This document shows positions 1 through 6,561 of a DNA stretch of 7,028 nt, piece by piece. The stretch lies in NCBI GenBank assembly GCA_001805205.1, contig MHER01000168.1:1-7028 (forward strand), read 5' to 3'. Numbering within the stretch: position 1 is the first letter of the stretch; every line of letters starts with the position of its first letter. The notes under the pieces are model-generated. The model searched no databases, was not told the DNA's origin, and saw only the letters and a program-made list of their open reading frames with translations. Source of the DNA: Nitrospirae bacterium RIFCSPLOW2_12_42_9 (GTDB taxonomy: Bacteria; Nitrospirota; 9FT-COMBO-42-15; HDB-SIOI813). The position numbers and the translations under genes are program-made.

Positions 1-723
1 TATCTCTTTATCTTTATAATTTCTTATAATACCTACAGCCTCTCTCATCATCGGGATATCCATATTATCCAGCATGATAATATCTGCCCCTGCCTCAGCA
101 GCCTCTCTGACCTCTTCTAAATTCTTAACCTCAACCTCCACCTTGATTGTATGCGGCGACTTATCCCTGACAATATTTGTAGCCACTCCAACACCTGATG
201 TCAATGCAATATGATTTTCCTTTATCAAAATCCCGTCAAACAGTCCAAACCTGTGATTCCGGCATCCGCCAATCCGAACAGCATATTTCTCAAGGATCCT
301 GAGCCCTGGTGTGGTCTTCCTCGTGTCAACTATCCTAACTGGCAGACCTTTCACAGCCTCTGCATATCTCCTGGATAAGGTTGCAATACCTGACAGCCTC
401 TGTAAAAAATTCAGGGCAACCCTCTCTCCGGTAAGAAGGGCCTTTGCCTTTCCATGCACCCTGATGATTTTAGTGCCCGCACTGATTGATTCTCCGTCTC
501 TTGCTAATGTCTCAAAGACTGCATCAGGGTCAAGGGTCTTAAAGACCTCTTCAGCAACCAGGATACCTGCTGCAATTACATCCTCTTCTGCTGTGATAAA
601 TCCTTCAGCGATTTGATCTTCTGCGATAAGCAGGGATGTTGTGATATCACCTGGACCAATATCTTCGGATAAGGCATTTTCTATAACAGACCGGATATAT
701 GTTAATGGCAGGTCATTACCCAT
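1..723 (-). CDS. nadC: Nicotinate-nucleotide pyrophosphorylase (carboxylating), C-terminus cut by window edge
   Basis: This enzyme converts quinolinate and PRPP to nicotinate mononucleotide, CO2 and pyrophosphate, the last step of de novo NAD precursor synthesis in the cytoplasm. I translated it by hand: 241 codons are open to the window edge, and the family is usually about 280 residues, so roughly 40 are missing. Visible family signatures are EDIGPGDITT near residues 20-29, the substrate-binding DTRKTTPGLR at 133-142, GGCRNHRFGL at 152-161 followed by DGILIKENH at 163-171, the strand KVEVEV at 194-199, and ADIIMLDNM at 213-221. The ATG at 721-723 is the only possible start, because an in-frame stop lies 12 bases upstream. 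It sits 2 bp after the valS stop, so it is almost certainly the third gene of the operon. The ribosome-binding site is weak, which suggests coupling to valS translation. The identification is firm. Confidence 0.95.
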   Translation of the reverse strand, partial: MGNDLPLTYIRSVIENALSEDIGPGDITTSLLIAEDQIAEGFITAEEDVIAAGILVAEEVFKTLDPDAVFETLARDGESISAGTKIIRVHGKAKALLTGERVALNFLQRLSGIATLSRRYAEAVKGLPVRIVDTRKTTPGLRILEKYAVRIGGCRNHRFGLFDGILIKENHIALTSGVGVATNIVRDKSPHTIKVEVEVKNLEEVREAAEAGADIIMLDNMDIPMMREAVGIIRNYKDKEI

Positions 724-725
724 CC

Positions 726-3347
726 TTATTTCTTAAGCCATGACAGGTTGGCCTTAATCCTCTCTTTCTGGTCTATAAATTCTTTGTATTTCTCTTTTTC
801 TTTCAAAACTACCTCCTCAGGTGCTTTATCAACAAAGGCTTTATTTGAGAGTTTAATTTCAATCCTTGTTATTTCATTATCTATTCCTTTAAGCCTCTTC
901 TCTAAGATTCCCCTCTCCTTTTCTATATCAATTATCCCCTGCAGAGGTATATACATCTCACCGCCTGTTAAAACAGCGGTCGCAGACATATCCGGCCTTT
1001 TGATATCAGCGCCCATAACTATATTCCCTGCCCATGCCAGCCTTTTTACATACACGAGATTATCTTTAAGTAATTCTATAAAGCCTTCTTCAGAGACCCT
1101 GAGATGGACATCAACCTCCTGTGCCGGTGATATATTAAGTTCTGACCTGACGCTCCTGATACCCTTTATCACCTCCATAACAGAGTCCATTTCACCCTCT
1201 GCACTGTTATCGATCAGTGAATTATCAACCACCGGATATGACTCTGTCATTATAGAAGATTTGTGGATATGCTGCCAGATCTCTTCTGTTATAAATGGCA
1301 TGAATGGATGGAGTAATTTTAAAGTATCATTCATTGTCTTTACCAGTACCGATGCAGTATTAGTCTTCCTGCTTCCACCCTCTGCAAGTTGAAGTTTGGA
1401 AAATTCCAGGTACCAGTCACAAAACTCATGCCAGAAAAAGCTATAAATAGTATGGGCTGCCATATCAAACCTATATTCGTTCAACATCTTTGTAACTTCA
1501 CCCGCTGTCTTATTCAGGCGGCTCAATATCCATTTATCCGGAAGAGATAGTATTGATGGATTAAGAGCAGCAGAGTCATCCACCTTCATCATTATAAATC
1601 TCGCGGCATTCCATATCTTATTAGCAAAATTCCTGTACCCTTCGATCCTCTCCTCTGAGAGTTTTATATCACGGCCGGGAGAAGACATGGAGGCAAGGGT
1701 GAACCTCAGGGCATCCGTGCCATACTTGTCCATTATAGCAAGCGGGTCAATTACATTACCCTTTGATTTACTCATCTTCTGGCCTTCGGCATCCCGAACA
1801 AGTGCATGAATGCAGACATTATTAAACGGGACACCCTTCATAAATTTCAGTCCCATCATCATCATGCGCGCTACCCAGAAAAAGAGGATATCAAATCCGG
1901 TTACAAGCACAGAAGTTGGATAGAACCTCTTAAGGTCTTCTGTTTCTTCAGGCCAGCCGAGGGTGGAGAATGGCCATAAGGCAGATGAAAACCATGTATC
2001 AAGGACGTCTTCGTCCTGCCTGATTTCCCTGCTTCCGCAGTGCCTGCATGACGCAGGATCGCTTACATCTACTGTTATGCCGCTGCAATTGCTGCAATAC
2101 CACGCAGGGATCTGGTGTCCCCACCAGATCTGTCTTGAGATACACCAGTCCTTTATATTGTACATCCAGTCAAAATATGTGTTCTCCCAACCCTTCGGGA
2201 TCAGGGAGACCATACCACTTTCTACTGCTTTAATAGCAGGTTCAGCCAGGGGTTTAGTCTTTACGAACCACTGTCTTGAAACATTAGGCTCTATGATAGT
2301 CTTGCATCTGTAGCAGTGGCCAACTGCATGGAGATGATCTTCCAATTTCACAAGTTCTTCCCTGTCAGAAAGGTCTTTCAGTATTGCCTTCCTGCACTCG
2401 AACCTCTCCATCCCCTTATACGAACCTGCAGCCTCATTCATCCTGCCGTCATCAGTCATTACCTTTAACTTAGGGAGTCCGTGCCTGTTACCCACCTCAA
2501 AGTCATACGGGTCATGTGCAGGTGTAATCTTCAACACACCGGTTCCAAACTCCATATCAACCACTTCATCTGCAATAACAGGTATCTCCCTGTTAATTAC
2601 AGGAATAAATACGCTCTTTCCAATAAAGCTGTTGTACCTGTTATCATCTGGATGTACAGCAACTGCCGTATCACCAAGTATTGTCTCAGGCCGTGTGGTA
2701 GCAACCGTGAGGATATCTGAGCCGTCTGTCAGTTTATATTTAAGGTAATACAATTTACCTTTGATATTTTCATGCTCCACTTCAAGATCAGACAATGCTG
2801 TCATGCACCTGGGACACCAGTTGATGATGTAATTACCCTGATATATAAGCCCCTCTTCATAGAGCCTGACAAAGACCTCCCGTACTGCCCTTGACATCCC
2901 TTCGTCCATTGTAAAACGCTCCCTGCTCCAGTCACAGGAAGCACCCAATCTTTTCAACTGATAGATTATTGTACGGCCATAATGCTCACGCCACTCCCAT
3001 ACCTTCTCAACAAATCTCTTCCTGCCATACTCACTCCTGCTGCTACCTTCTGCAGAAAGCTGCCTCTCTACCACATTCTGAGTTGCTATACCGGCATGGT
3101 CTGTTCCAGGAAGCCAGAGGGTATTATGGCCTGACATCCTCTTCCAGCGGACAAGGATATCCTGCAGCGTTGTGTTAAGGGCATGGCCCATGTGAAGTGA
3201 ACCTGTGATATTTGGCGGCGGGATTACTATGGAAAATACAGGGGCATCAGACTTTGCATTGGCTTTAAAATATCCTTTTTCCTCCCAGAATTTATACCAT
3301 TTCTCCTCTGTATCCCCCGGGTCATATACCTTGCTCAGTTCTGTCAT
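726..3347 (-). CDS. valS: Valyl-tRNA synthetase
   Basis: This class Ia aminoacyl-tRNA synthetase charges tRNA-Val and hydrolyses mischarged Thr-tRNA. All expected parts are present in its 873 residues, a normal length. The HIGH-type motif is PPNITGSLHMGH at 44-55. The CP1 editing domain contains TTRPETILGD at 217-226 and HDPYD at 278-282. The class I core contains WCISRQIWWG at 401-410, and the KMSKS loop is at 524-528. Cysteine pairs at 178/181 and 345/348, and at 418/421 and 434/437, fit two structural zinc sites of the Thermus type. An anticodon-binding helical domain follows, and the last 65 or so residues (from about 806) form the charged coiled-coil arm typical of ValRS. The ATG overlaps the upstream stop as ATGA, with AAGGGTGA as a plausible ribosome-binding site, so translation is probably coupled. 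No motif is missing. Confidence 0.98.
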   Translation of the reverse strand: MTELSKVYDPGDTEEKWYKFWEEKGYFKANAKSDAPVFSIVIPPPNITGSLHMGHALNTTLQDILVRWKRMSGHNTLWLPGTDHAGIATQNVVERQLSAEGSSRSEYGRKRFVEKVWEWREHYGRTIIYQLKRLGASCDWSRERFTMDEGMSRAVREVFVRLYEEGLIYQGNYIINWCPRCMTALSDLEVEHENIKGKLYYLKYKLTDGSDILTVATTRPETILGDTAVAVHPDDNRYNSFIGKSVFIPVINREIPVIADEVVDMEFGTGVLKITPAHDPYDFEVGNRHGLPKLKVMTDDGRMNEAAGSYKGMERFECRKAILKDLSDREELVKLEDHLHAVGHCYRCKTIIEPNVSRQWFVKTKPLAEPAIKAVESGMVSLIPKGWENTYFDWMYNIKDWCISRQIWWGHQIPAWYCSNCSGITVDVSDPASCRHCGSREIRQDEDVLDTWFSSALWPFSTLGWPEETEDLKRFYPTSVLVTGFDILFFWVARMMMMGLKFMKGVPFNNVCIHALVRDAEGQKMSKSKGNVIDPLAIMDKYGTDALRFTLASMSSPGRDIKLSEERIEGYRNFANKIWNAARFIMMKVDDSAALNPSILSLPDKWILSRLNKTAGEVTKMLNEYRFDMAAHTIYSFFWHEFCDWYLEFSKLQLAEGGSRKTNTASVLVKTMNDTLKLLHPFMPFITEEIWQHIHKSSIMTESYPVVDNSLIDNSAEGEMDSVMEVIKGIRSVRSELNISPAQEVDVHLRVSEEGFIELLKDNLVYVKRLAWAGNIVMGADIKRPDMSATAVLTGGEMYIPLQGIIDIEKERGILEKRLKGIDNEITRIEIKLSNKAFVDKAPEEVVLKEKEKYKEFIDQKERIKANLSWLKK

Positions 3348-4144
3348 CCGCTGTCACCCTTGAGTCTCTCGATCTCCTTCTTTATCTCCTCCTCTGCAAT
3401 CCTCGGGACCACATCCGAAACAACCCTTTCAATAATGTCTCTGGAAATCCTGCTGACAATATCCTTAATCATATCATCAGTAATCCTGCTCTTTAAATCT
3501 GCCTCAACAGCTTCTGTATCCTGAAAAGTCTCTTTTTTCTCCGGCTCTGTTGGGACTTCTTCATATATGGTGGCTGCTCTCAATTCTTCTGCAAACTTAG
3601 GGGTAGTGAATGTCTGTTCTGACTCTGCGGTCCCAAACAGGTCAGTAAATACCGCATTTATATCTGGTTTCTCTTCCTGAGACGCAGCCTCTTTCTCCTT
3701 GGATTCCTCTGTGACCTCCCACCCCAGAAGCTCTTCAATACTTACCCCACCAGCCTCCTCTTCCTGAGATTGTTTTGCTTTATCAATATACTCTTTTATA
3801 GTATTGGTCATCTTTGACGGATCAATGGGTTTGTTAATAACCCCGTATCCAGGCGGTATATCCTGCCCCATCTTTAGCAGGGAGTCTTCACTATCAATAA
3901 TATAGAGGATTGGTATACCCTTGAATTGAGACTTTTCTCTGATAAGCCTGCTGACCTCTATACCGTTTAAGCCGGAGAGATCTGGAGATAACAGGATGAC
4001 CTCTGGTAATGACTTCTCAACAGCCTCTAAGGCACCAATGCCATCTGCTGCGGTTGTTACCTCATAACCTTCCAGGTTTAAAAAATAAGAGACTACCTGT
4101 TGAACAGCACTATCTGATTCTGCAACAAGAATCTTTTTCCCCAT
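3344..4144 (-). CDS. Response-regulator-like protein with degenerate receiver domain
   Basis: The protein has 266 residues. Residues 3-122 align by eye with a CheY-like receiver: ILVAESD at 5-11 replaces the ILVVDDD start, SGLNGIEV at 57-64 matches the loop after the phosphorylation site, and NKP at 104-106 keeps the conserved lysine (K105). The phosphoacceptor position reads LLS (S53) instead of LLD. One of the paired acidic residues is serine (S10), and the switch Thr/Ser is isoleucine (I83). It is therefore probably a pseudo-receiver that does not take phosphate in the usual way. Residues 123-215 are an acidic Glu-rich linker. The tail at 222-262 is a charged helix (IVSRISRDIIERVV, then VVPRIAEEEIKKEIERL) like those seen in deltaproteobacterial receiver proteins. 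There is no DNA-binding or enzymatic output domain. A good GGAG site precedes the ATG, and the stop overlaps valS. The function is unknown; a scaffold or signalling partner is an inference. Confidence 0.85.
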   Translation of the reverse strand: MGKKILVAESDSAVQQVVSYFLNLEGYEVTTAADGIGALEAVEKSLPEVILLSPDLSGLNGIEVSRLIREKSQFKGIPILYIIDSEDSLLKMGQDIPPGYGVINKPIDPSKMTNTIKEYIDKAKQSQEEEAGGVSIEELLGWEVTEESKEKEAASQEEKPDINAVFTDLFGTAESEQTFTTPKFAEELRAATIYEEVPTEPEKKETFQDTEAVEADLKSRITDDMIKDIVSRISRDIIERVVSDVVPRIAEEEIKKEIERLKGDSG

Positions 4145-4208
4145 TTTAAGTCTCCTTTTTTAAAGGTGTAGCGTCAACAAACTAACATGGTAATCCATGA
4201 TGTGTCAA
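4145..4208 (-). promoter_or_regulatory. Possible promoter, palindrome and RBS for the receiver-valS-nadC operon
   Basis: Reading leftward, a TTGACA hexamer (4203-4208) is followed by a short palindrome, CATGG-TAAT-CCATG on the plus strand (4186-4199). After that come only weak -10 candidates, at most three of six consensus bases, at 16-18 bp spacing. A clear ribosome-binding site AAGGAGA (4151-4157) lies 6 bases before the ATG. The -35 and the RBS are seen directly. That this is the operon promoter is inferred from position and from the absence of any other upstream gene in the operon. Confidence 0.35.
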
Positions 4209-4209
4209 G

Positions 4210-4314
4210 CAGGCGCAGGCCGCCTGTGTGGATATGTAGATACCCACGCCTAAAGGCGTGGAACTCTGCCCTTCGGGTTCATTAGATTCGTCCTTCTTTG
4301 CAGAGACAAAAGGA
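4210..4314. repeat. Cluster of short hairpins, possible mobile-element end remnant
   Basis: Several inverted repeats are packed into about 105 bases between the AbiEii stop and the operon start. CAGGCG/CGCCTG (4210-4215 and 4221-4226) has a 5-base loop. CCACGCC-TAAA-GGCGTGG (4244-4261) is a perfect 7-bp stem with a 4-base loop. CCC-TTC-GGG lies at 4269-4277. An outer pair CTCTGC/GCAGAG (4264-4269 and 4300-4305) and an alternative TCCT/AGGA plus TTTG/CAAA stem (4291-4314) overlap. None is followed by a T-run on either strand, so they are not classical intrinsic terminators. The CCACGCC hairpin resembles the subterminal hairpins of IS200/IS605-type elements and REP-like palindromes, but no transposase gene is present. 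Confidence 0.5.
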
Positions 4315-4356
4315 TAGCGTGGTCTGCCCCCTGTGATATCGATATCTTGCTATGTT

Positions 4357-5079
4357 TTAACCGTAATGTTCAAGTTCAGCCATAAGTGCCTTCTTAAAAT
4401 TACTCACGATGGGCTTATATGGCCGGGGGAGAAAATCGCTCAATTCCGTCTTGAAGTTGATTCTCGATTCCGCCAGAACTTGTTTTACTTTCAGGAGCAG
4501 ATGGCGTTGCCCAGGCTGGATCAGATTTTTCCGCAACATGAAATAGCAATCAAAGAAATCACGCGGTTTTCTCCTATCCAGAAGGGCTGAGAGTTTTTCC
4601 CTGACCAGGGCTTCTTCAGGCAGAAGCGTGACCGTGTAGGCAGGCGCCAAATCGCTGGCGATGAGTACCCCACGACCTTTAAGCCCATTCTTCCGTCGCA
4701 GAGAAATCTCAAGTAGAATTCGGATCCTATAACCGCTGAACCCCAAATATAGGATACCCAGATAGCCCCCGCTTGTTTTCTTGCTTTCTTCAATAGAGAC
4801 CGATATCCCTGATTGTTCGATGCCGGCGATAGTGATCGCAATCCAGTCTTCGATATCGCGCATGCTGATACCAAAACCGGAAAAGTCAAGGTCCTCAGAG
4901 AAACGGGGACTGTTGTAAACAACTCGAAGTGCGGTGCCGCCCTTGAACATCACTTTCCGGGTGCCGCGTTGCTGATAGAATCCCGATAGGAACAAATGTT
5001 GGGCGTATTCGCGGGCAATATTCAATTCGGTCGTCTGCAATGCAACTGCAATTTGTTTGATAACCCCGGCGGTGATCAC
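4357..5079 (-). CDS. abiEii: AbiEii/AbiGii-family nucleotidyltransferase toxin
   Basis: This is the toxin half of a type IV AbiE-like toxin-antitoxin and phage-resistance module. Family members are DNA-polymerase-beta-fold nucleotidyltransferases that use NTPs, and some modify tRNA 3' ends. The 240-residue protein shows the nucleotidyltransferase signature FKGGTALR at 45-52 and SEDLDF at 61-66, where D63 and D65 are the likely metal ligands. ILLEISLR at 121-128 could supply the third acidic residue. The family's C-terminal motif is at 159-178: K162, R173-D174 and D177 in VREKLSALLDRRKPRDFFDC. All catalytic positions look intact. The start is GTG, overlapping the antitoxin stop as GTGA, with GGAGG 7 bases upstream, so the two genes should be translationally coupled. 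No intrinsic terminator follows the stop. The family is firm; the molecular target is unknown. Confidence 0.92.
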   Translation of the reverse strand: MITAGVIKQIAVALQTTELNIAREYAQHLFLSGFYQQRGTRKVMFKGGTALRVVYNSPRFSEDLDFSGFGISMRDIEDWIAITIAGIEQSGISVSIEESKKTSGGYLGILYLGFSGYRIRILLEISLRRKNGLKGRGVLIASDLAPAYTVTLLPEEALVREKLSALLDRRKPRDFFDCYFMLRKNLIQPGQRHLLLKVKQVLAESRINFKTELSDFLPRPYKPIVSNFKKALMAELEHYG

Positions 5080-5672
5080 AATAATTCCTCCACGATCTTT
5101 TCGAGGTCTGCATTGTTAAACAGATTGGCAAATGTCCGGACTTTCGACATGGAAAGACGAGCTGCATCAATACGTTCCGGCAGCCCCTGCTTCTTGAGGG
5201 CAACGAAGTATAGCGTATCCACCAGCGCTTTTTCCGGCTCTGCAATCCACACAGTTCTATTGTCCACGCGCCCGGCTCTGTATCCGGTGAAGGCAGATAG
5301 TTTGATGCGATGGTAGACGAATTGCCTTCCCATAGCTATGAAAGTCGCTGTTGTCCTTGTGGTTGCCGATGTAATCACATAGACCGTTTCCGGAATGATG
5401 TGGTAATAAGACAGAGCGAAAGTGAAAGAGATATAGGATGGGCGATAGAGGTAGTTCGCGACTTCCAGTTCCGCGGGTGGAAGAGAAGCCAGTCCGTACA
5501 GGGACCGGCGGAGCTTCAGAACATCCCCGCGCTTGACGGCCCGGGTCAATAAAAAGCGCAGTGAAATCTCGGAAGCATCAAGGATGTGGAGGAGGTCTTG
5601 AGGCGTGAAGAGGGTTAACCCCTTCTCACGCAGTGTTCTCTCGACACGTGGCCAATTTAGTTGTTTAGCCAT
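5076..5672 (-). CDS. abiEi: AbiEi-family antitoxin and transcriptional regulator
   Basis: This is the antitoxin partner of the adjacent nucleotidyltransferase. AbiEi proteins have an N-terminal winged helix-turn-helix that represses their own promoter and a C-terminal domain that neutralises AbiEii without a stable complex. In the 198-residue form, residues 10-62 fit the winged helix, ending in RAVKRGDVLKLRRSLYGL (44-61), the family's wing. Residues 79-155 carry the conserved core, with YISFTFALSYYHIIPE at 80-95, ITSATTR at 100-106 and WIAEPEKALVDTLYF at 142-156. The frame is open to an ATG at 5801, but I chose the ATG at 5672 because a strong promoter lies at 5700-5728, inside the longer form. 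The extra 43 residues would also make an atypical hydrophobic leader. The RBS is a modest GGAG. The final bases overlap the toxin start. Confidence 0.9.
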   Translation of the reverse strand: MAKQLNWPRVERTLREKGLTLFTPQDLLHILDASEISLRFLLTRAVKRGDVLKLRRSLYGLASLPPAELEVANYLYRPSYISFTFALSYYHIIPETVYVITSATTRTTATFIAMGRQFVYHRIKLSAFTGYRAGRVDNRTVWIAEPEKALVDTLYFVALKKQGLPERIDAARLSMSKVRTFANLFNNADLEKIVEELL

Positions 5673-5686
5673 ATCGCTAAATATCT

Positions 5687-5694
5687 CCAATTGG
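5687..5694. promoter_or_regulatory. CCAATTGG palindrome near the abiE transcription start
   Basis: A perfect 8-bp palindrome sits just downstream of the abiE -10 box, at the predicted start of transcription and overlapping the GGAG of the ribosome-binding site. AbiEi antitoxins repress their own operon by binding repeats near the promoter, so this could be part of an operator. Eight bases alone is weak evidence, since such a palindrome is common by chance. Confidence 0.25.
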
Positions 5695-5699
5695 CTGAA

Positions 5700-5728
5700 A
5701 GTATACGCCCTCCTGGGTAGTCTGTCAA
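5700..5728 (-). promoter_or_regulatory. Near-consensus sigma-70 promoter of the abiE operon
   Basis: Reading leftward, TTGACA (5723-5728) is followed by exactly 17 bases and then TATACT (5700-5705). That is a perfect -35 and five of six bases at -10. Transcription should begin near 5693, leaving a leader of about 21 bases with GGAG before the ATG at 5672. The promoter lies 92 bases downstream of the vapC stop, so the abiE pair does not depend on read-through from the vapBC module. It also excludes the longer antitoxin start at 5801 for transcripts from this site. Confidence 0.8.
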
Positions 5729-5819
5729 CGGCCACCCTGCACGACAGACAGAGTAGTAAAATAAAGTTGCTGATCAATTCTCTCCGCCTCCAGACTTGCA
5801 TATCTCGATAACAATATTC

Positions 5820-6254
5820 TCAACGTTGGCCGGGAACTGTTACAATAATATTCTCATCAAAAGGAGTGAAGTGATCCAGGTTCCATGTCAAAAGCCTCTC
5901 TACACGGGCCTTTCTGGCACAGGCCATGATTACGGCATCATAAACCTGTCCCCCTACTATACTGTTATCTCTGCAATCTCTTAATAGCTTCCAATACTCC
6001 GATGGGGTAAGTGCGGCGACCTCGGCACCGCCCCAGTTAGATTCTAACAACACCAATGCATCCTGTGTGGAGAGACGGTGAGGCGGAGGAAGACGGGTAA
6101 GGACAGCGTATGTTTCAACCAGCGAAGGCGCCGCGAATATAAGGGCGTCCTTGATTCGAAGGGATCTCTCGATTTCTGCCTTTGTGATCTCATGATGTTC
6201 GTGCCAGGTACAGAGGGCAGCGACCATACAACTTGTGTCAAGAAGCGTTCGGAT
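5820..6254 (-). CDS. vapC: PIN-domain ribonuclease toxin (VapC family) with apparent ATC start
   Basis: VapC toxins are Mg-dependent PIN-fold RNases that cleave tRNA or rRNA and are held inactive by their antitoxin. From the ATC at 6252-6254 the protein has 144 residues. It contains the complete acidic set: LLDTS (D6), PSLVETYAVLTR (E47), YDAVIMACA (D106) and LLTWNLDHF (N125/D127). The block LTRLPPPHRLS at 52-62 is characteristic of a common VapC subgroup. The first ATG in frame (6225-6227) would give 135 residues, lose the catalytic LDTS strand and lie 32 bases from the only good Shine-Dalgarno. No ATG, GTG or TTG exists between that ATG and the upstream in-frame TGA. The gene follows vapB after 11 bases. 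Either a rare ATC start is used, or the start has mutated and the toxin is weakened or dead. Confidence 0.88.
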   Translation of the reverse strand: MRTLLDTSCMVAALCTWHEHHEITKAEIERSLRIKDALIFAAPSLVETYAVLTRLPPPHRLSTQDALVLLESNWGGAEVAALTPSEYWKLLRDCRDNSIVGGQVYDAVIMACARKARVERLLTWNLDHFTPFDENIIVTVPGQR

Positions 6255-6259
6255 CTGTA

Positions 6260-6265
6260 CCTCCT
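6260..6265 (-). promoter_or_regulatory. Full-consensus Shine-Dalgarno AGGAGG for vapC
   Basis: A perfect AGGAGG directly follows the vapB stop codon and precedes the proposed ATC start of vapC by 5 bases, an optimal distance. It is 32 bases from the first ATG in the vapC frame, too far to serve it. This site is the main argument for the longer toxin form. Confidence 0.75.
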
Positions 6266-6532
6266 TTAGCGTTCAGGCCGACCCCGTTCATCCCGTAACT
6301 TGGTGGTGACTGCCTCGACTTCCTTAGCAGTCAGTGGAGGTTGTGGTCTCTGGGGAACCGCCACAAGAAGTTTACCACGATGTTCCAGCTTCACTGGAAG
6401 CGGCGACGGCTCGATTTCGAGATGGCAGCCTACAATCCGGATTTCCAGGAGGGCACCAGGGGTCAATCCTGCAGCCTCACGGATAGCCTTCGGCACGACA
6501 ATTCTTCCTGAACGATCAATGGTAGCTTTCAT
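6266..6532 (-). CDS. vapB: AbrB/MazE-fold antitoxin and autoregulator
   Basis: This is the antitoxin of the PIN toxin that follows. The 88-residue protein begins with a textbook SpoVT-AbrB swapped-hairpin DNA-binding domain: MKATIDRSGRIVVPKAIREA at 1-20, then GLTPGALLEIRIVG at 22-35 and a short strand to about residue 43. A proline-rich linker follows, then a charged helical tail LTAKEVEAVTTKLRDERGR (68-86) that would bind the toxin. I chose the ATG at 6530-6532 because this is where family members start. A TTG twelve codons upstream (6568) is also open, but it falls inside the -35 box of the promoter. There is no Shine-Dalgarno before the ATG, and the predicted transcription start is about one base upstream, so the message is probably leaderless. 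It should repress its own promoter through the overlapping palindromes. Confidence 0.9.
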   Translation of the reverse strand: MKATIDRSGRIVVPKAIREAAGLTPGALLEIRIVGCHLEIEPSPLPVKLEHRGKLLVAVPQRPQPPLTAKEVEAVTTKLRDERGRPER

Positions 6533-6561
6533 GGTATGGATAATACCATTTATTATGGTAT
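6531..6561. promoter_or_regulatory. Three-part alternating palindrome, likely VapB(C) operator
   Basis: Three 7-base half-sites alternate in orientation with exact 12-bp spacing: ATGGTAT (6531-6537), ATACCAT (6543-6549) and ATGGTAT (6555-6561). The middle copy can pair with either neighbour, giving two overlapping inverted repeats with 5-base gaps. They cover the -10 box, the spacer, the transcription start and the vapB start codon, so binding would block transcription. Toxin-antitoxin operators of the MazE/VapB type are known to use such repeats. The repeats are seen directly; the regulatory role is inferred. Confidence 0.75.

Noticed and set aside
262..270. Cysteine in the GGC-RNHR motif of NadC, where many homologues have a third glycine.
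   Set aside because: This position also varies (for example to alanine) in functional NadC proteins, and all other substrate-contact motifs are intact.
748..1392. A 214-codon plus-strand open frame opposite valS.
   Set aside because: It lies wholly antisense to a complete, motif-rich valS, has a low-complexity Ser/Ile/Leu composition typical of antisense shadows, and shows no recognisable domain.
4244..4261. The CCACGCC/GGCGTGG hairpin as an intrinsic terminator for abiEii.
   Set aside because: Neither strand has a T-run after the stem, and it lies almost 100 bases beyond the stop codon.
4335..4346. Perfect 12-bp palindrome made of two GATATC units, 10 bases past the abiEii stop.
   Set aside because: It is a simple doubled six-base palindrome with no T-run, no gene-start context and no second copy close by. 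Chance or a recombination footprint cannot be told apart.
4521..5245. Overlapping alternative minus-strand frames of 116 and 133 codons across the abiE genes.
   Set aside because: They are out of frame with two genes that carry full family motifs and a translationally coupled overlap, and their peptides are unstructured and Arg/Ser/Cys-rich.
5673..5801. Apparent signal peptide or membrane anchor at the N-terminus of the longer AbiEi frame.
   Set aside because: The strong promoter at 5700-5728 falls inside it and the DNA-binding domain begins after the internal methionine, so the stretch is probably untranslated.
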